34,078 nucleotides of DNA from IMG/VR virus record IMGVR_UViG_3300034682_000389, positions 1 to 34,078 of that record. One strand, given 5' to 3'. Below the pieces are notes generated by a model that saw nothing but the letters and a program-made list of their open reading frames with translations, was not told the origin of the DNA and searched no databases. A program made the position numbers and the translations under genes. Positions within the stretch are counted from its first letter, which is position 1. Each line of letters starts with the position of its first letter. This DNA is from a virus. Positions 15,894 to 23,158 of the stretch are shown here, piece by piece.

Positions 15894-16970
15894 TTAGCCC
15901 TGGGCCGCTTGAGCGGCAGCTTCTGCAGCGACAACAGCCGGATCAGCGCCGATCTCGATGTCGGCCTCTTCAAAGCCGCCGTAGGCCTTGTGCTCGCCGA
16001 GGGCATAGCCCTCCATGCGCCAGTACTGGTTGTCGAAGCTCTTGCTGTCCTGGTTGTCGTCCGCCTTGCGCTTGCGGGTGCCGCGCTGGGTGTAGCAGTG
16101 CAGGTTATCCAGGGTGGTGACCACCATCCGTTTGCCCGGGAAGAAGGGCGGGATATAGGCACGGCGCCCGGCGATGGACTTGGCCAGTTGCTGGGCGGCG
16201 ATCTGCTCGCTCGGCTTGGTGGCTTCGCTGTAGAGCTTGGCCTGGGCGGCGGCCACCAGGTCGGTGCCGACCAGTACCACCAGACGGGGGTCTTGCTGGA
16301 ACAGCGGGTCGATGGTGGTGTTGATGAGGTCGGAGGCCATCTCGTCCAGGGTCTTGTACTCGCCCTTGCCGTCCGGGTCGAAGTAGATCTTCTCGCCAGG
16401 CGCGGCCTTGATGATCTGGCTGCCGTCGTTCCACTCGCGGGCGAGCTGGTGCCAGCCCTTGTTGATGTCTTGACCCAGCGGGTTTGCCGTCGGATCGGTA
16501 TCGTCAGCCACAGACACGCCATTCCAGCCGACTCGCAGCATGTCGAGAGCAAACACCTTGTTGACGAACTCGCCGACCAGCTTGATGAACTCGCCTTCGC
16601 TGCCGGCGTTGGCCCAGGTGCAGAGGGTGGACCAATCCAGCGAGGCGCAGGAGTCGGTCTCGGTCAGTTCGTAGGTGTTGCCATCCACACCGACCTTGCC
16701 CTTGAAGCGACCGCCCTTTTTACGACCGGTGTAGAGCTTACCTACGCCAACCTGCACGACCTGGCCCTTGATCTGATCCACGTCCAGGCAGGTGATGAGG
16801 CCAAGGAACTCGACGGAGGCGAGCAGGGCAGATCGCAGGGTGGTTTCCACCGGGCCGGTGACACTGAACTGCTTGCCCAGCTTGCTGATGTCGATGCCGT
16901 AGGCTTTGGCCAGGGCATCGCAGTATTTGTTCAGGCGCTGTTCGGCCTGAACAGTCAGGGTTTGGCTCAC
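15894..16970 (-). CDS. Major capsid protein (gpN-like)
   Basis: A 358-residue HK97-fold capsid protein of the P2 family. A GTG start (SQTLTVQAEQRLNKYCDALA) is preferred over the ATG thirteen codons upstream because AAGGAG lies six bases before the GTG and the P2 family starts with this helix. Family blocks include the DWSTLCTWANAGSEGEFIKL region and RLVVLVGTDLVAAAQAKLY. It follows the scaffold gene by ten bases. The mature protein is expected to lose about 30 N-terminal residues to the gpO protease. Confidence 0.87.
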   Translation of the reverse strand: MSQTLTVQAEQRLNKYCDALAKAYGIDISKLGKQFSVTGPVETTLRSALLASVEFLGLITCLDVDQIKGQVVQVGVGKLYTGRKKGGRFKGKVGVDGNTYELTETDSCASLDWSTLCTWANAGSEGEFIKLVGEFVNKVFALDMLRVGWNGVSVADDTDPTANPLGQDINKGWHQLAREWNDGSQIIKAAPGEKIYFDPDGKGEYKTLDEMASDLINTTIDPLFQQDPRLVVLVGTDLVAAAQAKLYSEATKPSEQIAAQQLAKSIAGRRAYIPPFFPGKRMVVTTLDNLHCYTQRGTRKRKADDNQDSKSFDNQYWRMEGYALGEHKAYGGFEEADIEIGADPAVVAAEAAAQAAQG

Positions 16971-16980
16971 TGGATGCTCC

Positions 16981-17844
16981 TTAGCAAACTTGGTAGGTGG
17001 TGTCGTCACCGCCGAGCGCGTCCGGGCGTTGGCCCGGTTTCTCAGCGGAGAACTTGTCGATCTGGCCCTGCAGCTCGCCGATCTTATCGGTGAGGCCGGT
17101 CAGGGTCTGCTCCAGCTTGGTGAACTGCTCGGCGGTGATGCCGGCTTTCTCTTCTTTCGCCGGGTCGGTCACCTGGGCGGTGGTTTCCGGTTTGGCTTCC
17201 AGCTTGGCGCTGAAACCATCGATCTTGGTGCCAAGGCCATTGAGGGCCCCCAGCATCTGATCGAACTGTTCTTTGGTCATTTCCTCATCCTCGGGTTGGC
17301 TGGGGGTAGGTTGGACGGCTGGCTCGCCGTGGCTGGCCAGGAAGCTGAAAAACTTGGCGATCAGGCCATCGGCCTTTTCGTGCTTGGGCAGCTTGAACAT
17401 GGAGAGATCCAGCGGTTCGCTGGTACCGATCAGGCGAGACTCGCCCTTCTTCTTGAACTTGAGGTGGGTGGTGCCGGTGCTGGCAGGCTCATCGGTGACG
17501 CCCAGGCCGCGCAGATAGGTGCGGCCCAGATCGGCAAACTGCTCTTGTGGCTCGATGGAACAGAACTGGTACTGGCCAACCTGGTTGTAATAAACCAGAT
17601 CCCGGGTCGGACTCAGGATGGCGAACAGCTTGAGCTTGCCATCTACTACGTCGGTCTTGAGCTCCTGCACATAGCCGAAGTTTGCCCAGCGGTCGTGCTC
17701 GGGCCATATCAGTGCTGTGTAGTATTCCGGGTCGTAGGTCTCGGCCATATCAGTCAGCCAAGCAGCGGTGATCTCCCTGCCATCGACGGTGGTCCCTTCG
17801 GTGGCGATACAGACCCAGCCAGTTCTCAAGGTTGATGTGTTCAT
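16981..17844 (-). CDS. Capsid scaffold and protease (gpO-like)
   Basis: A 287-residue scaffold with an N-terminal serine protease. The start MNTSTLRTGWVCIATEG follows GGGAG by six bases. Candidate catalytic residues are Asp21 (TTVDGREI), His50 (IWPEHDRW) and Ser96 (QFCSIEPQ), the Asp/His/Ser arrangement described for P2 gpO. Residues about 205-285 form the coiled-coil scaffold domain, in segments such as TAEQFTKLEQTLTGLTDKIG. First gene of the late minus-strand operon, divergent from terminase P. Confidence 0.87.
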   Translation of the reverse strand: MNTSTLRTGWVCIATEGTTVDGREITAAWLTDMAETYDPEYYTALIWPEHDRWANFGYVQELKTDVVDGKLKLFAILSPTRDLVYYNQVGQYQFCSIEPQEQFADLGRTYLRGLGVTDEPASTGTTHLKFKKKGESRLIGTSEPLDLSMFKLPKHEKADGLIAKFFSFLASHGEPAVQPTPSQPEDEEMTKEQFDQMLGALNGLGTKIDGFSAKLEAKPETTAQVTDPAKEEKAGITAEQFTKLEQTLTGLTDKIGELQGQIDKFSAEKPGQRPDALGGDDTTYQVC

Positions 17845-18019
17845 GCCTACTCCCAAGTGATGCGGGCTCAGGCTATCGGGTCGGCAAGGGGGTTTCACGC
17901 TATGGCGTTCTGCTGGATTCGGATCCATCAGGAAATCCGAATTGCTCAGAACATCAGTGGGATAAGTGGGTGGAATGGGCTGGCTATGATGGCGCCATCA
18001 TTCACCGGATGGAGGCGCC
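17845..18019. promoter_or_regulatory. Divergent late promoter region with perfect inverted repeat
   Basis: The 175 bases between the O and P starts must carry both divergent late promoters. They contain a perfect inverted repeat, ATTCGGAT at 17917-17924 and ATCCGAAT at 17935-17942, with centres 18 bases apart. I found no clear P2-style TGT-N12-ACA Ogr box. The repeat is therefore the best candidate for the site of the Ogr-type activator encoded at 20910, serving both directions. GGAG sequences stand before both starts. Confidence 0.5.
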
Positions 18020-19834
18020 GTGGCGTACCCCGAAGAGATCCGCAATGCGGCGAAGGGACTCTACCTTAAACGATGGACACCCCAGGAGATCAAGGACGAA
18101 CTGGGGCTCAACTCCTGTCGCATCATCTACTACTGGGCCGAAAAGCTCGGCTGGCGTGACCTGCTGACCGAAGAGGCGGTGGAGGATGCCATCAATCGCC
18201 GGGTGCAGGTGTTGCTGCACCGTGAGAAGAAAACCCCCGGCGAACAGGAGGAGCTTGACCGGCTCATCGGCCACCATGTCAGCCTCAAAGAGAAGGCGCT
18301 CAGGTGGGCCGAGCGTGAGCAGGCCCTCAAGGCCCAGCGGGCCGAGGGGAGTGAACCCGGGCCCAGCCGTGGCAAGCGTGAGCACAACAGCCAGGGAGGG
18401 GGCGGCCGCAAGGGCGGCAAGAAGGCCAAGAACGAGATCGGACACCTGACGGCCGATGACTTTACCGAGTGGCTTGGCACCCTGTTCGGCTATCAGTTGC
18501 GTGTGCGGGAGGCCAAGAACGACCCGGCGCTGCCGCGCACCCGCAACATCCTCAAGTCCCGTCAGATCGGCATGACCTACTACTTCGCCGGCGAAGCGCT
18601 GGAAGATGCGGTGCTGACCGGCGGCAACCAGATTTTCCTGTCTGCCACCCGGGCCCAGGCCGAGGTGTTCCGCTCCTACATCTGCAAGATTGCCCAGACT
18701 TTCCTCGGCGTCACCTTGACCGGCAACCCCATCGTGCTGTCGAACGGGGCCGAGCTGCACTTCTGCTCCACTAATTCCAACAGTGCCCAGTCCCGATCCG
18801 GCAACGTCTACATCGACGAATACTTCTGGATCCCCAACTTCGAGAAACTGTCTGATGTGGCCAGTGCCATGGCGACCCAGAGCCACTGGCGCAAGACCTA
18901 CTTCTCGACCCCGTCGAGCAAGGTGCACGAGGCTTACCGGTTCTGGACCGGGGAGCGCTGGAAAGGGCAGCGCCCGAGCCGGGTGGCCATCGACTTCCCA
19001 GGCGAAGATGACCTACGCGATGGCGGCCGCGTCTGTCCTGACAGGCAATGGCGCTACGTCATCACCATCGAGGACGCCATTCGCCTCGGTTGCCACCTCA
19101 TCGACATCGAGGAGCTCAAGGACGAGTACCCGGAGGAGGTGTTCGACCGTCTCTACATGTGCCGCTTCATCGACGATGCCCTGTCGGTGTTCAAGTTTCA
19201 GGATATGGAGCGGGCAGGGGTGGACCCGACCCGGTGGGAGGACTACAAGCCCGGGCGGCCTGACCCGTTCGGACGTCGCGAGGTGTGGATGGGCTACGAC
19301 CCGAGCCGCACCCGCGACAATGCCACCCTGGTGGTGGTCGCCCCGCCCACCGTCGCCGGCGAGCGCTTCCGAGTGCTGGAAAAGCACTACTGGCGCGGGC
19401 TCAACTTCCAGTTCCAGGCGCAGGAGATAGAGCGCATCGCCAAGAAGTTCCGGGTCACGTATCTGGGGGTCGACGTCTCCGGCATCGGCTCCGGGGTGTT
19501 TGACCTCTTGAAGCCCGTCTTCAAAGGGGTGTGTCACCCCATCAACTACAGCATCGAGAGCAAGTCGCGGCTGGTGCTCAAGATGATCGATGTGGTGGAA
19601 GCGAACCGCATCGAGTGGGACAGCTCGGATCGGGACATCCCGCTCGCCTTCCTCGCTATCAAACGCAGCACCACCGGCGGTGGCCAGATGACCTTCCGGG
19701 CCGCCCGGGACAACGTGACCGGACACGCCGACGTGTTTTTTGCCATCGCCCACGCCGTGGCCAACGAGCCCCTTGATACCCACCGCAAACGCAAATCCAC
19801 CTGGGCAACCAGCCAAGAGAAGAAGGCAGCATGA
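18020..19834 (+). CDS. Terminase large subunit ATPase/nuclease (gpP-like)
   Basis: A 604-residue DNA-packaging motor. Residues 1-50 form a helix-turn-helix (KRWTPQEIKDELGLNSCRII). The Walker A-like motif is SRQIGMT at 180-186, Walker B is VYIDE at 263-267, and the coupling motif follows in the FSTPSS segment near 295-300. The nuclease part begins at WMGYDPSRTRDNATLVVV with Asp427. Length is close to P2 gpP (590). The start is a GTG with GGAGGCGCC just before it. It overlaps the portal start as ATGA. Confidence 0.9.
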   Translation: MAYPEEIRNAAKGLYLKRWTPQEIKDELGLNSCRIIYYWAEKLGWRDLLTEEAVEDAINRRVQVLLHREKKTPGEQEELDRLIGHHVSLKEKALRWAEREQALKAQRAEGSEPGPSRGKREHNSQGGGGRKGGKKAKNEIGHLTADDFTEWLGTLFGYQLRVREAKNDPALPRTRNILKSRQIGMTYYFAGEALEDAVLTGGNQIFLSATRAQAEVFRSYICKIAQTFLGVTLTGNPIVLSNGAELHFCSTNSNSAQSRSGNVYIDEYFWIPNFEKLSDVASAMATQSHWRKTYFSTPSSKVHEAYRFWTGERWKGQRPSRVAIDFPGEDDLRDGGRVCPDRQWRYVITIEDAIRLGCHLIDIEELKDEYPEEVFDRLYMCRFIDDALSVFKFQDMERAGVDPTRWEDYKPGRPDPFGRREVWMGYDPSRTRDNATLVVVAPPTVAGERFRVLEKHYWRGLNFQFQAQEIERIAKKFRVTYLGVDVSGIGSGVFDLLKPVFKGVCHPINYSIESKSRLVLKMIDVVEANRIEWDSSDRDIPLAFLAIKRSTTGGGQMTFRAARDNVTGHADVFFAIAHAVANEPLDTHRKRKSTWATSQEKKAA

Positions 19835-20844
19835 CCAAGCGACAGAAACAACAACCGGCCCAGGCGGCCGCCTCATCCCCTCGGCCCTCGGTGGTGTTCA
19901 GCATGCCGGAGGCCATCGACCCCACGGCCTGGATGACCGATTACACAGGGGTGTTTTACAACCCCTATGGGGAATACTACCAGCCACCTATCGACCGCAA
20001 GGGACTGGCCAAGGTGGCCCGGGCCAATGCCCACCATGGGGCCATCCTGATGGCGAGGCGGAACATGGTGGCGGGGCGCTTCACCAACCAACGCGCCACC
20101 ATCACGGCGTTCGTGCACAACTACCTGCAGTTTGGTGATGGTGGCTTGCTCAAGCTACGCAACAGTTTCGGCCAGGTGGTGGGGCTGCACCCGCTCTCGA
20201 GCGTCTATCTGCGCCGGCGCGAGGATGGCTGCTTTGTCTACCTGCAGCAGGGTAAGCCGAACCTTATTTACCGCCCGGAGGATGTGATTTGGCTGGCCCA
20301 GTATGACCCTGAGCAGCAGGTCTATGGCATGCCCGATTACCTGGGCGGCCTGCAGTCGGCACTGCTCAACCAGGATGCCACCCTGTTCCGACGCCGCTAC
20401 TTCCTCAATGGCGCCCACATGGGGTTCATCTTCTACGCGACCGACCCCAACATGGATGACGACACCGAGGAGGAGATGAAGGAGATGATCGCGAACTCCA
20501 AGGGGGTGGGGAACTTCCGTTCGATGTTCGTGAACATCCCCGATGGCAAGCCCGATGGCATCAAGCTGATCCCGGTGGGGGACATCGCGACCAAGGACGA
20601 GTTCGCGGCCATCAAGGGGATCACTTCCCAGGACGTGCTGACGGCGCACCGGTTCCCGGCGGCACTGGCCGGCATCATCCCGATCAACGGGGGCGGGCTC
20701 GGGGATCCCGAGAAGTACGATGCCACCTATTCCAGGAACGAGGTGCTGCCGTTGTGTGAGCTGGTGCAGGACGCCATCAACAGCGCAGGCCTGCCCCGGG
20801 CGCTGTGGGTCACGTTTCGAGAAGCGATAGGCTCCGCTGTATAA
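19831..20844 (+). CDS. Portal protein (gpQ-like)
   Basis: A 337-residue portal subunit matching the P2 gpQ family (344 residues). Visible family blocks are the VFYNPYGEYYQPPIDRKGLA stretch near residue 40, YLGGLQSALLNQDATLFRRR near residue 170, and the C-terminal segment with ALAGIIPINGGGLGDPEKY. It is translationally coupled to terminase P. It forms the dodecameric ring through which DNA enters and leaves the head. Confidence 0.9.
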   Translation: MTKRQKQQPAQAAASSPRPSVVFSMPEAIDPTAWMTDYTGVFYNPYGEYYQPPIDRKGLAKVARANAHHGAILMARRNMVAGRFTNQRATITAFVHNYLQFGDGGLLKLRNSFGQVVGLHPLSSVYLRRREDGCFVYLQQGKPNLIYRPEDVIWLAQYDPEQQVYGMPDYLGGLQSALLNQDATLFRRRYFLNGAHMGFIFYATDPNMDDDTEEEMKEMIANSKGVGNFRSMFVNIPDGKPDGIKLIPVGDIATKDEFAAIKGITSQDVLTAHRFPAALAGIIPINGGGLGDPEKYDATYSRNEVLPLCELVQDAINSAGLPRALWVTFREAIGSAV

Positions 20845-20909
20845 AAACACAGTCTTATTGATGTAAGATGCAACTTGGTGATTGAGATTTCGATTTATCG
20901 GGAGGGGTG

Positions 20910-21161
20910 ATGCGGGTTTTTTGCAAAGAGTGTGGCCAGCGAGGCCGTATTACCAAGACCAATCGGCTGAGCGATGAGGTCTCCGATCTCTATTGTCAGT
21001 GCACCGATGCTGAGTGTGGTCATAGCTGGGTAGCCACACTGTCGTTCACTCACACGCTGAGTCCGTCAGCCAGGACGACGAACCAGCTGGTGCTGGGGCT
21101 GCTTGGATCACTGACGCCAGAGGGGCGGCAGTTGGTACTGAAAGGACTGGGGGCGCAATAG
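20910..21161 (+). CDS. ogr: Ogr/Delta-like zinc-finger late transcription activator
   Basis: An 83-residue activator with C5-x2-C8-x22-C31-x4-C36, exactly the Cys spacing of the P2 Ogr/P4 Delta family. Such proteins bind upstream of late promoters and contact the RNA polymerase alpha subunit. The ATG at 20910 sits four bases after GGAGG; the upstream GTG is too close to it. The basic segment RGRITKTNRL lies inside the finger. In P2 ogr lies beyond gene D, far from the portal; here it follows portal Q in the same direction, so it may be partly driven by the promoter it activates. A terminator overlaps its end. Confidence 0.85.
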   Translation: MRVFCKECGQRGRITKTNRLSDEVSDLYCQCTDAECGHSWVATLSFTHTLSPSARTTNQLVLGLLGSLTPEGRQLVLKGLGAQ

Positions 21162-21173
21162 CGCCCCTTGTTT
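21150..21173 (+). terminator. Intrinsic terminator after ogr
   Basis: GGGGCGC, loop AATA, GCGCCCC, then TTGTTT. The stem includes the last codons and the stop of ogr. It separates the plus-strand late genes from the convergent DUF3800 gene. Confidence 0.75.
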
Positions 21174-21991
21174 CATCCGGTCGCTGAGAACCTATCAGCC
21201 AGCAGTTGCAATTTGGCGGGGCTGGCAGGCCCGCCAAATGTGCGAATACTGCTTCGTTTATGAACTTGTTTTAACCGTTCACCGAAGTACTTTTCGAAGA
21301 CGTGAAACCCGGCCTTGGCTTCTGGCTCGCAGGTATAGTGACTCAGCCTGCCATACAGGGCGCATAGCCAGTCAGCACACTGAATCGTCTGATACAGATG
21401 GCTTTCTACTTGCGTCGGTGGTTCGATAAGACAACGTCGTCCGTGCTCACCAAACATCTCGATTGACGCTGTTTCGACTATTTTTTTCCGTTCGGTATGC
21501 TGGTCGATGATGATCATCAACTTGCTGTTATCTGTACAGCACTCTTGATCGAGCCGTTTGATCACCTCTCTCATCACATCGAGATAAAGCTTGGTGGAGT
21601 CCAGTTCCAGCCCTGGTTTCTTTTGCTGCCCGACATAGAAGGCGAAGCCCTCATCGTCTCTGATACGATTCAAGATTCGATTGACTGCTGCTCTGGTTTC
21701 ACGATAGCGGGTGACATTCTTCTCGGTCAGCACTGATGTCCCTTTTTTCTCCCACTTTGCGGGATGAAAGGGTTGCTGATCCGCTACCGCCTTGGCTTGA
21801 GTATTGGCAAGATCAGTACTTAGAAGATGGTTTTTGAGCTGGAAGAAGAAGGAAGAAAACGCCCGTACCTTGTAGTACGGCAACACAAAGCCGCCAATAC
21901 CAAACACTGGATGGGTATGGTGTTTGGGGTGGTCATTACCAAGGTAGGGGCCTGCGTGGCCAAACTCGTCAAGATAGGCGATGTATAGCAA
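21173..21991 (-). CDS. DUF3800 family protein
   Basis: A 272-residue protein of the DUF3800 family. Diagnostic parts are the start YIAYLDEFGHAG, the strand LMIIIDQHTE about residue 170, and CADWLCALYGR near residue 225. The acidic residues at these three places are thought to form an RNase H-like metal site. The TTG at 21991 is preferred because GGAGG lies six to seven bases upstream and the family starts at this strand; the longer frame would begin with a second TTG. Composition is lower in GC than the surrounding late genes. It sits beyond the portal, at the locus where P2 carries accessory exclusion genes such as old and tin, so a superinfection-exclusion or defence role is possible but is inference. 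Confidence 0.72.
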   Translation of the reverse strand: MLYIAYLDEFGHAGPYLGNDHPKHHTHPVFGIGGFVLPYYKVRAFSSFFFQLKNHLLSTDLANTQAKAVADQQPFHPAKWEKKGTSVLTEKNVTRYRETRAAVNRILNRIRDDEGFAFYVGQQKKPGLELDSTKLYLDVMREVIKRLDQECCTDNSKLMIIIDQHTERKKIVETASIEMFGEHGRRCLIEPPTQVESHLYQTIQCADWLCALYGRLSHYTCEPEAKAGFHVFEKYFGERLKQVHKRSSIRTFGGPASPAKLQLLADRFSATG

Positions 21992-22021
21992 TGTTAGCCT
22001 CCATGCTCCAGATACACGAAA

Positions 22022-22044
22022 GCCCAACCACAAAATGGCTGGGC
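22022..22044 (-). terminator. Hairpin between rha and the DUF3800 gene
   Basis: On the minus strand: GCCCAGCCA, loop TTTTG, TGGTTGGGC (one G-U pair), then TTTCGTG. The U-tract is short, so termination may be partial. It would insulate the DUF3800 gene from rha transcription or reduce read-through. Confidence 0.45.
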
Positions 22045-22185
22045 CTCGGAATTAGGGCGTCGCTGTCGCAACGCGCCTGACCGTCAATATACGCAATTTT
22101 TTAATTCTTGCAAGTATACATACGCATCTAATAGCTACTAAGAGCCACCAATAGCCGCAAACCAGTACGCGGTGGGCTGATAGTG

Positions 22186-22776
22186 CTACCCGCGGGTCAG
22201 CCAGTGGCCGTGCAGCTGCATATGGCTGACGATATCGCGGTTGCTGCGTTGGCGGGCGTGGTAGGTGCGCATGTCCTGGCGCAGGTTCTCCAGCTCCTGG
22301 GTGAGGCTCATAAAGCGCGACTCCAGCCAGGCCTCGGCCTGAATGGCTTCCCTGTCTCGCTGGCCCAGCATATGGGCGTAGTTGAGCACGGCCAGGGCAT
22401 CGTCTTGTTGCTTGGCGCTGGGGAGGGCGGCCTGCCGGAGCTGGTCGGCCATCCAGTTGAAGGCGTTGATATAGGCCTCCTTGATGGCGGCGGCCTGTTT
22501 GCCGGTGAAGCCCATCACCAGGAACATAAAGCCATCCTTGGTCATCTCCCATACAGTGGTTTGCTTCGATGCACCTTTCGGCATGGCAACGGTTTGGAAC
22601 GTCTCCGCAAAATTGCGGAGACGAAAATCTGAGCTGCATTCGAGGGCCCGAATCTTCTTCAGCACGTCATCGTGACGCTTACCAAAGACTTCAGCCACCT
22701 TGAGCGAGGTAGTCATGGGCTGGCCGTGGTTCAGGCTGATGATATCGGATGGGGTAAAGCTGGTGATGTGGTGCAT
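22186..22776 (-). CDS. Rha-family phage regulatory protein
   Basis: A 196-residue protein. Residues about 15-100 form the Rha domain: GQPMTTSLKVAEVFGKRHDD, then VLKKIRALE, and TVWEMTKDGFMFLVMGFTG. This N-terminal DNA-binding-type domain is shared with phage antirepressors and with phi80 Rha. The C-terminal half is helical and charged. The chosen start MHHITSFTPSD is preceded by AAGGA. The open frame continues 41 codons further upstream through a leader that is better explained as structured RNA. Because that leader includes a C4-like RNA and its targets, Rha is probably an antirepressor-type regulator made only when the RNA control is lifted. Confidence 0.78.
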   Translation of the reverse strand: MHHITSFTPSDIISLNHGQPMTTSLKVAEVFGKRHDDVLKKIRALECSSDFRLRNFAETFQTVAMPKGASKQTTVWEMTKDGFMFLVMGFTGKQAAAIKEAYINAFNWMADQLRQAALPSAKQQDDALAVLNYAHMLGQRDREAIQAEAWLESRFMSLTQELENLRQDMRTYHARQRSNRDIVSHMQLHGHWLTRG

Positions 22777-22919
22777 GGCTTGATTCCTTGGATTTGATGC
22801 AAGTGAATCGCCACCGAGAGGGACCAAACTCTGCACCGTGCCCTCAATTGTGAGGAGACGGCTGGTGACGAACTGGACGAGGTTGGTCCTACCGGGCATC
22901 CAAGGAAACCGGCCAGCCG
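22777..22919 (-). promoter_or_regulatory. Structured rha leader that can mask the ribosome binding site
   Basis: The leader of rha contains nested inverted repeats. TTCCTTGGAT (minus strand, 22907-22898) is perfectly complementary to ATCCAAGGAA (22793-22784), and the latter contains the AAGGA ribosome binding site of rha. Inside lie GGACCAA/TTGGTCC (22889-22883 with 22827-22821) and a small CCTCA-CAAT-TGAGG-type hairpin (22855-22842). A competing pair, ACGGCTGG (22920-22913) with CCAGCCGT (22865-22858), cannot form together with the nested set. This allows two alternative folds, one hiding the start. Confidence 0.6.
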
Positions 22920-23004
22920 TGAGGCTGCCTCGCCCAGCCCGTCATAACAGAGATTGCGGGTACTACTGGGCCGCACATAAAAAAACACGCGGGCGCGTGT
23001 TGTG
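22912..23004 (-). promoter_or_regulatory. Predicted target sites of the C4-like RNA in the rha leader
   Basis: Three segments of the leader are perfectly complementary to hairpin segments of the cloverleaf RNA: CACAACACG (23004-22996) with CGTGTTGTG in the second hairpin, CTGGGCG (22937-22931) with CGCCCAG in the third, and CGGCTGGC (22919-22912) with GCCAGCCG in the first. The first target lies inside the 5' arm of the terminator hairpin at 22984-23001, so pairing would change whether that hairpin forms. The third overlaps the alternative stem of the leader. This is the arrangement expected of the a/b target regions of C4 RNAs. Confidence 0.6.
22979..23001 (-). terminator. Intrinsic terminator in the rha leader
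   Basis: On the minus strand: AACACGC, loop GCCC, GCGTGTT, then a further run of T (A79-A83 on the plus strand). It stands between the C4-like RNA and rha, so it can act as a conditional attenuator and fix the downstream end of a short transcript. Confidence 0.7.
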
Positions 23005-23030
23005 CGCTTGGAATGCTTGCGGGGGACCAA

Positions 23031-23060
23031 CCCCGGCAGCGGATTTTGCCGCTGCCGGGG
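23031..23060. repeat. Perfect 12-bp inverted repeat
   Basis: CCCCGGCAGCGG at 23031-23042 and CCGCTGCCGGGG at 23049-23060, separated by ATTTTG. It has no T-run, so it is not a terminator by itself. It lies between the cloverleaf RNA and the attenuator hairpin and may be a boundary for RNA processing or protection. Confidence 0.8.
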
Positions 23061-23064
23061 CAGT

Positions 23065-23143
23065 ATGTCGCAAACCCTGGGCGGGTTCAACCATCAGCCA
23101 CAACACGAAGGCGATGGTAGCGGCTGGCAGGCCGCTGCGACAT
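23065..23143 (-). ncRNA. C4-type antisense RNA (cloverleaf), candidate
   Basis: A 79-nt element on the minus strand with four perfect stems. The closing stem is ATGTCGCA/TGCGACAT (23143-23136 with 23072-23065). Inside, in order, are AGCGGC/GCCGCT-type hairpin 23136-23119, ACCATC/GATGGT hairpin 23118-23090 with a 17-nt loop, and AACCC/GGGTT hairpin 23087-23073. This is the size and shape of phage P1 C4 RNA (about 77 nt), which lies upstream of icd-ant in the same transcript and pairs with it. Here segments of all three hairpins match the downstream rha leader. It is not a tRNA: the middle loop is 17 nt and there is no TTCGA-type T loop. The C4 class assignment is by architecture, not by a covariance search. 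Confidence 0.68.
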
Positions 23144-23158
23144 GTTTATCTGGGCCGG

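Noticed and set aside
18002-18928. 308-codon minus-strand frame opposite terminase P
   Set aside because: Antisense shadow; the terminase frame has Walker motifs and family length.
22052-22639. 195-codon minus-strand frame
   Set aside because: Overlaps the Rha gene in another frame and has Arg/Gly/Pro-rich shadow composition.
22927-22934. cos site, because the minus strand reads GGCGAGGC as at the start of P2 cos
   Set aside because: Only eight bases agree and the following bases diverge. The segment is accounted for by the rha leader and C4 target region. I could not locate cos elsewhere.
23065-23143. tRNA gene, because of the cloverleaf shape
   Set aside because: The middle hairpin has a 17-nt loop instead of a 7-nt anticodon loop, the closing stem has eight pairs, and there is no TTCGA-type T loop or D-loop GG. 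C4-type RNA fits better.
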